In this document: piece after piece, positions 1 to 5,171 of the stretch | Layout: each line of letters opens with the position of its first letter | How positions within the stretch are numbered: position 1 is the stretch's first letter | Origin: Avoscillospira sp045589035 | GTDB lineage: Bacteria; Bacillota; Clostridia; Oscillospirales; Oscillospiraceae | DNA length: 6,983 nt | Assembly (NCBI GenBank): GCA_045589035.1 | Contig: JAZNFJ010000103.1 | Location: 1-6,983, forward strand | Direction of reading: 5' to 3' | Translations under genes and position numbers: made by a program | Notes under the pieces: generated by a model | What the model saw: the letters and a program-made list of their open reading frames with translations, nothing else | The model's database searches: none | What the model was told of the DNA's origin: nothing

Positions 1-1007
1 AAGCAGAAGTCGAACGCACGGGTAGGCTCGGTCTTGGAGTACAGCCACAGAATGACTTCCGGCTGATACAGCTTCAGCAGGGTGTCGGGTGTCAGGTTCA
101 GACCGGTGGAACCGGACATCTTGCCGGTGGAACCGCGGATACCGATGAACTCATAGCCCTGGAACAGGGGTGCTTCAAAGCCAAAGACCTTCTTGGAGAT
201 GACCTTGGCATTGTTGTAGGAACCGGTGGGGGCAGCATGATCCTTGCCGCCGGGTTCGAAGTCGACACCCTCATAGCGCCAGCGCATGGGCCAGTCGACC
301 TTCCAGCCCAGCTTGCAGTCGGTCTGGGTCTTGAAGTCGAAGTGACCGCGGTGGCCGCAGCGGGTACAGACATAATCGGCCTCGGTGCCGTCCTCGGACA
401 GGTTCTCGATGGTGGTGAAGTCCGTGTGACACTCTTCGCAGAAAATGCTCACAGGATAGTAGTTCGCCTTCTGCTCATCGTGCTGCTTCTTCTGCTCTTC
501 TTCAGACAGGCTCTGGTCCTTGGTCTTGAAGGAGTCCAGAATCTCGAAGATCTCACCGCGCTTCTGGATGGCCTCCAGAATGTCCTTGGTGTACTTGCCG
601 GAGCGGTACATCTCTGCCTGATAGCGGCAGTCCAGAGGAATGCCGAACTTTTCCATGGCCTTCAGGAACTCTTCCTCAAAGTGCTGGGCATAGTTCTCAT
701 GGCAGCCCCAGGGATCGGGGATATCCACATAGGGAGAGCCGATATATTTATCGTAGGAATCGCCTACCACAGCCTGCACATTGACAGGAATCTTGCGGCA
801 GCGGTCATATTCATCCCAGCTGAACAGCAGACGGGCCTTCTTGCCCATCTTCTGCAGGGCTCTGGCAACAAAATAGCTGGTTGCCACATCACGGAAGTTG
901 CCGATATGAACGGAGCCGGAGGGGCTGATGCCGGCAGCACAGACATACTCTTCCTTGTCCGGCTTACGGGCAACGATCTCGGCAGCGATCTTTTCCGACC
1001 AATGCAT
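1..1007 (-). CDS. lysS: Class I lysine--tRNA ligase (LysRS1), 3' end beyond window
   Basis: Charges tRNA-Lys with lysine in the cytoplasm. This is the class I form, common in archaea and found in scattered bacteria; some databases call it lysK. I read 335 codons from the ATG at 1007 without a stop or frameshift. The class I Rossmann motif HIGN is at residues 34-37, within the context ISPSGSVHIGN, and KMSGS is at 296-300. Between them are two CxxC pairs (C190/C193 and C214/C217) that resemble a zinc ribbon, followed by a conserved stretch with WPMRWRYEG and PGGKDHAAP. The family is usually about 500-530 residues, so roughly the last third (anticodon-binding helical region) lies left of position 1. 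The start is supported by GAGGTGA at 1012-1018, a good ribosome-binding site. It is divergent from the GTPase-NYN gene and has its own promoter. The leader is only about 30 nt, so there is no T-box. Identification is very secure; whether a class II LysRS is also present cannot be told from here. Confidence 0.96.
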   Translation of the reverse strand, partial: MHWSEKIAAEIVARKPDKEEYVCAAGISPSGSVHIGNFRDVATSYFVARALQKMGKKARLLFSWDEYDRCRKIPVNVQAVVGDSYDKYIGSPYVDIPDPWGCHENYAQHFEEEFLKAMEKFGIPLDCRYQAEMYRSGKYTKDILEAIQKRGEIFEILDSFKTKDQSLSEEEQKKQHDEQKANYYPVSIFCEECHTDFTTIENLSEDGTEADYVCTRCGHRGHFDFKTQTDCKLGWKVDWPMRWRYEGVDFEPGGKDHAAPTGSYNNAKVISKKVFGFEAPLFQGYEFIGIRGSTGKMSGSTGLNLTPDTLLKLYQPEVILWLYSKTEPTRAFDFC

Positions 1008-1046
1008 AAAATCACCTCATAGGATTCAATAATTTCTCAGTTTCTT

Positions 1047-1075
1047 ATTTTACAACACAAACCACCACTCGTCAA
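1047..1075 (-). promoter_or_regulatory. Sigma-A promoter for the lysyl-tRNA synthetase gene
   Basis: On the minus strand, TTGACG (1070-1075) is separated by exactly 17 nt from TAAAAT (1047-1052). Each hexamer matches the sigma-A consensus at five of six positions. Transcription would start near 1040, giving a leader of about 33 nt with the GAGGTGA ribosome-binding site. This is too short for a T-box or other large riboswitch. Confidence 0.8.
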
Positions 1076-1096
1076 TAAAAACAGCGGCTTCTGCCG

Positions 1097-1125
1097 TAGA
1101 TTTTACGGGATTTTTCTGCTATACT
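1097..1125 (+). promoter_or_regulatory. Extended -10 promoter for the GTPase-NYN gene
   Basis: TATACT at 1120-1125 is preceded by TGC (1117-1119), an extended -10 element. The -35 candidate 17 nt upstream, TAGATT at 1097-1102, matches only three of six consensus positions, as is common for extended -10 promoters. Predicted start near 1132, so the leader is about 25 nt. A small inverted repeat, CCGTA (1094-1098) and TACGG (1104-1108) around a 5-nt centre, overlaps the -35 region and could be an operator, but it is short enough to be chance. Confidence 0.6.
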
Positions 1126-1156
1126 GATACAAAATCCTGTAAAGAGGGACATTTCT

Positions 1157-3697
1157 ATGAAACGAACCGTCATTGGCGTTCTGGCTCATGTGGACGCAGG
1201 CAAAACCACCTTGTCCGAAGCCATGCTTTATATCTCCGGCACCATCCGTACTCTCGGTCGGGTGGATCACGGCAGTGCATTTCTGGATACCTTTTCTCTG
1301 GAACGGCAGCGGGGCATTACCATCTTCTCCAAGCAGGCCGCTCTGGATCTGCCGGGGGATCTCCATGCCACTTTGCTGGATACTCCGGGACATGTGGACT
1401 TCTCTGCCGAAATGGAACGGACACTGGATGTGCTGGACTGCGCCATTCTTGTCATCAGCGCACCGGCAGGTGTCCAGAGCCACACGGTAACTTTGTGGCG
1501 GCTGCTGCGCCAGCGGAAGATCCCCACCTTTGTGTTTATCAACAAGACCGACCTGCCCGGACCCGCCAGAGAAGAACTGCTGCAGGAACTGCGCCGCTCT
1601 CTGGGCGAGGGCTTTGCAGACATTTCCAACCCCGATTACGAAGCCATGGCCATGGGCAGCGAGGAATTGCTGGAGGAATATCTGGAGTCCGGCGAGATCT
1701 CCCCTGAGAGCCTTCACAGAGCCGTCCACCGGGGTGAACTGTTCCCCTGCTGGTTCGGTGCTGCTCTGAAATTGGAGGGTGTGGAAGACTTTATGGCAGG
1801 TCTGGGGCAGTATGCTCCCGTCAGCAAAGATGCCGGGGAATTTGGTGCGAAAGTCTTTAAAATTTCCAGAGATGAGCAGAATGTCCGCCTGACCCATCTG
1901 AAGGTCACCGGCGGCAAACTCCGTGTCCGGGATACCCTCAGCGGCAGCGGCTGGGAGGAAAAAGTCACCCAACTGCGGGTTTATAACGGTTCTAAGTTCC
2001 AGCCGGTGGAAGAAGCCCTTCCCGGCGATGTGGTGGCTGCCGTAGGTCTGAGCTGCACCCATGCAGGCATGGGTCTTGGCTTTGAAGACAGCGGCACACA
2101 ACCCATGCTGGAGCCTGTTCTGACCTACAAGGCCATTCTGCCTGACGGTTTTGACCTTCACAAGGCATTAGGCTACTTTAAGACGCTGGAAGAGGAAGAT
2201 CCGCAGCTCCATGTGGACTGGAGCCAGCAGCTGCAGGAGATCCGGGTGCGGCTCATGGGTCCCATTCAGCTGGAGATCCTACAGCAGCAGATGAAGGAGC
2301 GGTTCTCTGTGGATGTTTCCTTCAGTCAGGGCGGTATTCTCTACAAAGAAACCATTGCCGATGCCGTGGAGGGTGTGGGTCATTACGAACCTCTGCGGCA
2401 CTATGCGGAAGTGCATCTGATTTTGGAGCCTGCTCCCAGAGGCAGCGGCATCAAGCTGTGCAGCAGCTGCCGGGAGGACGATCTGGACCGTAACTGGCAG
2501 CGACTCATCAGTGGTCATCTTTCTGAAAAGCAGCATCTGGGTGTGCTGACCGGCTCACCCATTACGGATATTACCATCACCCTCGCTTCCGGCAAAGCCC
2601 ATTTGAAGCACACCGAAGGCGGTGACTTCCGGCAGGCCACCTACCGGGCTGTGCGGCAGGGTCTGATGCAGGCAAAGAGCATTCTTCTGGAACCCTGGTA
2701 CGCCTTCCGTCTGGAAGTACCTCAGAACTGCGTGGGCAAGGCCATGACCGATCTGGAGCAGATGGGCGCGGAGTTTGATCCCCCGGAAACCATTGGCGAT
2801 TTCGCCCTGCTGACGGGCACTTGCCCCGTTTCCACCATGCAGGAATATCCCCAGTCCGTCACGGCTTACACCAGAGGTCTGGGTCGGTTCTCCTGCTCCC
2901 TCTCCGGCTATGCCCCCTGTAAAAATCAGGATAAAATCGTGGCAGAGATCGGTTACGACCCCGAAGCGGATCTGGAAAACACACCGGACAGTGTCTTCTG
3001 TGGACACGGTGCCGGCTTCACGGTAAAATGGAACGAAGTGCCTCAGTATATGAACCTGCCCAGTGTCCTTGCCAAGCCCAAGGAGGAGGAAGAACCCCAG
3101 CTGCGCAATCTGGCAGCGGAATACTGCTCCATGGTCGCCACAGACAAGGAGCTGCTGCAGATTTTTGAGCGGACCTACGGCCCCATTCGCCGGGATACCA
3201 ACACAGCTTTCCAGCCTGCCCGCCACGAACTGAAAGACAAGGTCTACAAAGCAAAACCCCAGCCTCAAGGGCCGGAGTATGTGCTGGTGGATGGTTATAA
3301 CATTATCTTTGCGTGGGATGATCTGAAAAAGCTGGCGCAGAGCGATCTGGATCTGGCACGGACGACCCTCATTGAAAAATTGAGAAACTATCAGGGTTTC
3401 CGGCAGCATCCCGTCATTGTGGTTTTCGATGCCTACAAGGTGAAGAACAACCCCGGCTCTATCGAGCATTTTGGCGATCTGGCGGTGGTCTACACCAAGG
3501 AAGCAGAAACGGCAGATATGTATATTGAGCGGGTCACCCATGAGCTGGGCAAAAAGCACAAGGTACGGGTGGCAACTTCCGACGGGCTGGAACAGGTCAT
3601 CATTCTCGGTCACGGTGCCCTGCGGGTATCCGCAGAAAACTTCCGCCGGGAAGTGGAACAAGTTGAAACTGCCATCCGGGAATATCTGAAAGGTTAA
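1157..3697 (+). CDS. Tet(M)/EF-G-like ribosomal GTPase fused to a C-terminal YacP/Rae1-like NYN endoribonuclease domain
   Basis: The 846-residue product has two parts. Residues 1 to about 600 follow the ribosomal-protection GTPase (Tet(M)/Tet(O)) fold: P-loop AHVDAGKTT (10-18), switch I ERQRGITI (49-56), DTPGH (75-79), NKTD (129-132), GAAL as G5 (201-204), then a beta-barrel domain II (about 228-310), domain III (about 318-395), domain IV (about 396-510) and domain V (about 511-595). Residues about 600-707 are a linker with CGHGAGF (615-621), an acidic run (KPKEEEE, 640-646) and ELLQIFERTYG (665-675). Residues 708-846 form a NYN domain: VLVDGYNII (709-717), VIVVFDAY (753-760), YTKEAETAD (779-787), VATSDGLEQ (805-813) and GALRVSA (820-826), with acidic candidates D712, D758, D787 and D809. 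Tet(M) is about 639 residues and lacks this tail. The Tet(M) domain IV YSPVST loop is replaced by sequence around HLKHTEGGDFR (482-492), so drug resistance is doubtful. The start has GAGGG at 1144-1148, 8 nt upstream. Inferred role: a ribosome-bound, GTP-dependent mRNA-cleaving or rescue factor. Confidence 0.93.
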   Translation: MKRTVIGVLAHVDAGKTTLSEAMLYISGTIRTLGRVDHGSAFLDTFSLERQRGITIFSKQAALDLPGDLHATLLDTPGHVDFSAEMERTLDVLDCAILVISAPAGVQSHTVTLWRLLRQRKIPTFVFINKTDLPGPAREELLQELRRSLGEGFADISNPDYEAMAMGSEELLEEYLESGEISPESLHRAVHRGELFPCWFGAALKLEGVEDFMAGLGQYAPVSKDAGEFGAKVFKISRDEQNVRLTHLKVTGGKLRVRDTLSGSGWEEKVTQLRVYNGSKFQPVEEALPGDVVAAVGLSCTHAGMGLGFEDSGTQPMLEPVLTYKAILPDGFDLHKALGYFKTLEEEDPQLHVDWSQQLQEIRVRLMGPIQLEILQQQMKERFSVDVSFSQGGILYKETIADAVEGVGHYEPLRHYAEVHLILEPAPRGSGIKLCSSCREDDLDRNWQRLISGHLSEKQHLGVLTGSPITDITITLASGKAHLKHTEGGDFRQATYRAVRQGLMQAKSILLEPWYAFRLEVPQNCVGKAMTDLEQMGAEFDPPETIGDFALLTGTCPVSTMQEYPQSVTAYTRGLGRFSCSLSGYAPCKNQDKIVAEIGYDPEADLENTPDSVFCGHGAGFTVKWNEVPQYMNLPSVLAKPKEEEEPQLRNLAAEYCSMVATDKELLQIFERTYGPIRRDTNTAFQPARHELKDKVYKAKPQPQGPEYVLVDGYNIIFAWDDLKKLAQSDLDLARTTLIEKLRNYQGFRQHPVIVVFDAYKVKNNPGSIEHFGDLAVVYTKEAETADMYIERVTHELGKKHKVRVATSDGLEQVIILGHGALRVSAENFRREVEQVETAIREYLKG

Positions 3698-3712
3698 TGG
3701 TTTCGTTCCAAC

Positions 3713-3737
3713 AAAAGGCCCCCTCTGACGAGGGGGC
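3713..3737 (-). terminator. Outward-facing terminator-like hairpin at left end of the repeat element
   Basis: Read on the minus strand, the 8-bp GC-rich stem (3718-3725 with 3730-3737) with a 4-nt loop is followed by CTTTTGTT. It is the mirror image of the hairpin at 3810-3829. It would stop any read-through from the transporter operon into the 3' end of the GTPase-NYN gene. Confidence 0.45.
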
Positions 3738-3809
3738 TGGCAAAATCTTTGATTTTGACTGGGGGAGAGATTTCCTTTTCTCTCCCTCCGCCACGGTTTC
3801 ACCGTGGCA

Positions 3810-3834
3810 CCTCCCTCATCAGAGGGAGGCTTTT
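3810..3834 (+). terminator. Probable intrinsic terminator for the GTPase-NYN gene
   Basis: An 8-bp perfect stem (3810-3817 with 3822-3829) with a 4-nt loop is followed by CTTTTAT on the plus strand, 113 nt after the stop codon. It is the right end of the hairpin element. The T tract is short (four), so efficiency is uncertain. The left-end hairpin at 3718-3737 lacks a plus-strand T tract. Confidence 0.55.
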
Positions 3835-3853
3835 ATATGATCCGCTTCCAGCC

Positions 3854-3879
3854 AAAAAAGAGAGGGCTTTCGCCCTCTC
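3854..3879 (-). terminator. Intrinsic terminator of the ABC transporter operon
   Basis: On the minus strand a perfect 8-bp stem, GAGAGGGC/GCCCTCTC, closes a GAAA tetraloop (GNRA type) and runs directly into six T residues (A run 3854-3859 on the plus strand). It lies about 30 nt after the stop of the binding-protein gene. On the plus strand the same hairpin is followed by CTTTTTATTT, so it can act in both directions between these convergent genes. Confidence 0.88.
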
Positions 3880-3908
3880 CTTTTTATTTAATTAACTATT
3901 CCCTGAAA

Positions 3909-5018
3909 TTACTCGAAAGTCCAGAAGTCTTCGACATTGGTAGCGTCGACCATGTACAGAGCAATGTTGGTCACCAGGGGAACTTCGTTGCCTTCGAAGT
4001 AGTCGATGGCAGCATCAACGATGAACTGAGCCAGGATCCAGGCGTCAACGTTCAGGCATGCCAGGTAGTTGGCATCGTTGTCATGGAGCTTGCCGAAAGG
4101 CTCGGCACCGTAAGCGCCCATGGACAGGACCTTAACGTCGGTGTTGCCGGCTGCCTGCAGAGCAGAAACAGCACCCATAGCACCGTTGTCAACGTCGGAA
4201 ATGACATAGTCATAAGGCTCAACAACAGCGGAGATAGCGTTGTAAGCGGTCTCGCGGTTGCCCTGAGAGTCATACTTGTTCAGGATGGTGATTTCGATGT
4301 CGTCAGCAGCTGCGAAGGTGTCATGCAGGCCTTCGAAACGCTCCTGGCAGTGAGTGGAAACAGCATTGGTCAGTTCCACGATACGAGCGGAGGTCTTGCC
4401 TTCAGCTCTCAGATGGTTCAGGAAGTACTCGCCAACCAGAACACCGGTCTCGTACTGATCCCAGGTAACGGTGGAGATAGCCTTCTCAGCGCCTTCGGTC
4501 CAGTAGCCGTCATAGATGATGATGGGGATACCTGCGTCATAAGCCTGGTTCAGAGCAATGCCAACACCGTCGGGGGTGGTGGGGTCGCACATGATGATGT
4601 CAACATTGTTGGCGATCATGTTCTCGACCTGCTTGGTCTGGGTCTCGTCGTTCAGGTCGCCGTCTTCGACAACGATGTCAGCGCCGTAGTAGGTGCCCAG
4701 CTTTTCCAGTGCTTCGGCAACGCCTGCGCACCATTCGTCGCCCTTGTAGACGATGGAGCAGCCGATCTTCTTGCCTTCCAGAGCAGTGGTGTCACGGAGA
4801 GTGACGGATGCGGGGAAGCCGGTGGCTTCGTCCACAACAGAGGAGTCAACGGGAGCTTCGTTTTCCTCGGCTTCAGCCTTGGGGGATTCGACTTCGGGAG
4901 CCTCTTCCACGGGAGCTTCGACTTCGGGAGCTTCTTCCACGGGAGCCTTTTCAGCGCCGCAAGCGACCAGGGAGAACACCATGATCAGAGCCAGCAGCAG
5001 AGCAAGCAGTTTCTTCAT
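3909..5018 (-). CDS. Sugar-type ABC transporter substrate-binding lipoprotein (RbsB-like, periplasmic-binding-protein type 1 fold)
   Basis: Extracellular, lipid-anchored receptor of the CUT2-type importer encoded just upstream. The 369-residue product begins with a lipoprotein signal: MKK, a hydrophobic core, and lipobox LVAC ending at C20. Residues 22-58 are a Glu/Pro/Ala-rich spacer built on the repeat APVEEAPEVE. The binding domain starts near residue 81 (GKKIGCSIVYKGDEW) and shows RbsB-family landmarks: CDPTTPDGVGIALNQA (144-159), AGIPIIIYDG (162-171), a hinge-strand segment ending IVELTNAVST (213-222), and YVISDVDNGAMGAVSALQAAG (271-291). The ribose/galactose-binding family carries an equivalent of each. 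The start at 5018 has a perfect AGGAGG at 5027-5032 with 8-nt spacing. It is the last gene of the cluster, after a 153-nt gap from the ATPase gene, with a likely promoter of its own. Substrate is not determinable from the sequence; a pentose, hexose, nucleoside or autoinducer-2-type ligand are all possible. Confidence 0.93.
   Translation of the reverse strand: MKKLLALLLALIMVFSLVACGAEKAPVEEAPEVEAPVEEAPEVESPKAEAEENEAPVDSSVVDEATGFPASVTLRDTTALEGKKIGCSIVYKGDEWCAGVAEALEKLGTYYGADIVVEDGDLNDETQTKQVENMIANNVDIIMCDPTTPDGVGIALNQAYDAGIPIIIYDGYWTEGAEKAISTVTWDQYETGVLVGEYFLNHLRAEGKTSARIVELTNAVSTHCQERFEGLHDTFAAADDIEITILNKYDSQGNRETAYNAISAVVEPYDYVISDVDNGAMGAVSALQAAGNTDVKVLSMGAYGAEPFGKLHDNDANYLACLNVDAWILAQFIVDAAIDYFEGNEVPLVTNIALYMVDATNVEDFWTFE
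4887..4946 (-). repeat. Two tandem 30-bp repeats inside the lipoprotein spacer
   Basis: 4887-4916 and 4917-4946 are head-to-tail copies differing at one base (4902 versus 4932). In frame they encode the ten-residue unit that gives APVEEAPEVE twice. Related degenerate units continue on the other side (4851-4886). The length of 30 is a multiple of three, so gain or loss of a unit would change spacer length without breaking the frame. Confidence 0.9.
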
Positions 5019-5082
5019 TTATTTTTCCTCCTAATTTTTGTTTTATCTGCAGCGGAGATTTCCGCCATAGATCGTTGCATTA

Positions 5083-5111
5083 AGAATATCATTTGTTGGC
5101 CAAACAATCAA
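5083..5111 (-). promoter_or_regulatory. Candidate extended -10 promoter for the substrate-binding protein gene
   Basis: On the minus strand, TTGATT (5106-5111) and TATTCT (5083-5088) are 17 nt apart; each matches four of six consensus bases, and TGA directly before the -10 makes it an extended -10. Predicted start near 5076, leaving a leader of about 58 nt that holds a small hairpin (GCGGA 5052-5056 with TCCGC 5061-5065) and the AGGAGG site. It would give the binding protein a transcript separate from the permease and ATPase. Confidence 0.5.
5091..5108. promoter_or_regulatory. Imperfect 18-bp palindrome centred on GGCC, possible operator
   Basis: ATTTGTTGGCCAAACAAT is an even palindrome with two mismatched pairs, centred between 5099 and 5100. 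It falls inside the spacer of the candidate promoter and overlaps its -35 element, where a LacI-type or similar repressor would block RNA polymerase. The regulator is unknown and no regulator gene is in the window. Confidence 0.35.
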
Positions 5112-5117
5112 TGCCGA

Positions 5118-5160
5118 AAATAGCCAAAATTACCAGTCTGCGACTGTTCAAATAGCCAAA
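5118..5160. promoter_or_regulatory. Pair of identical 11-bp direct repeats upstream of the binding-protein promoter
   Basis: AAATAGCCAAA occurs at 5118-5128 and again at 5150-5160, a 32-bp period or about three helical turns. Relative to the predicted start near 5076 the centres lie at about -47 and -79, on one face of the DNA, a usual arrangement for activator sites. A partial third copy of the core (GCCAAA, 5099-5104) lies within the palindrome. A weak hairpin (CAGTC 5134-5138, GACTG 5142-5146) sits between the repeats. Confidence 0.4.
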
Positions 5161-5171
5161 TTCCCGTCAGA

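Larger units (their letters stand above)
3713..3834. repeat. 122-bp multi-hairpin element with terminal inverted repeats (MITE-like or composite terminator)
   Basis: Ends 3713-3742 and 3805-3834 are inverted copies matching at 24 of 30 positions without gaps; both begin AAAAG reading inward. Each end is itself a hairpin: GCCCCCTC/GAGGGGGC (3718-3725 and 3730-3737) on the left, CCTCCCTC/GAGGGAGG (3810-3817 and 3822-3829) on the right. Between them lie CAAAATC-TTT-GATTTTG (3741-3757), GGGAGAGA paired with TCTCTCCC (3763-3770 and 3779-3786), and GCCACGGT-TTC-ACCGTGGC (3790-3808). Thus five perfect hairpins sit almost end to end. No protein is encoded, and no target-site duplication is evident. 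It may be a dispersed palindromic repeat of the host genome; only one copy is in the window. Confidence 0.75.

Noticed and set aside
237..1022. Open frame of 261 codons antisense to the lysyl-tRNA synthetase gene
   Set aside because: Hydrophobic low-complexity translation with no motif; the opposite strand carries HIGN, KMSGS and zinc-ribbon cysteines in one frame.
1008..1075. T-box riboswitch upstream of the synthetase gene
   Set aside because: The predicted leader is about 33 nt, far shorter than a T-box, and no T-box core sequence or terminator/antiterminator pair is present.
1157..3697. Frameshift or chimera artefact joining two separate genes
   Set aside because: The frame is continuous through the linker, with no ribosome-binding site and start at the NYN boundary and similar codon use on both sides, so a genuine fusion is the simpler reading.
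2555..3802. Open frame of 415 codons antisense to the GTPase-NYN gene (and a similar one at 1103-2161)
   Set aside because: Both overlap a plus-strand frame with conserved GTPase and NYN motifs; no ribosome-binding site or domain on the antisense side.
3713..3834. Possible CRISPR array or tRNA-like cluster
   Set aside because: The repeats are inverted, not direct, with no regular spacers, and no cloverleaf with anticodon and T-arm can be drawn.
3804..5123. Open frame of 439 codons on the plus strand, antisense to the binding-protein gene
   Set aside because: It begins inside the hairpin element, runs through the terminator and mirrors the repetitive lipoprotein spacer; the translation has no family resemblance. 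It is a shadow of the minus-strand gene.
5134..5146. Terminator after the ATPase gene (CAGTC/GACTG hairpin)
   Set aside because: A 5-bp stem with no following T tract on the minus strand; too weak to separate the binding-protein gene from the operon.
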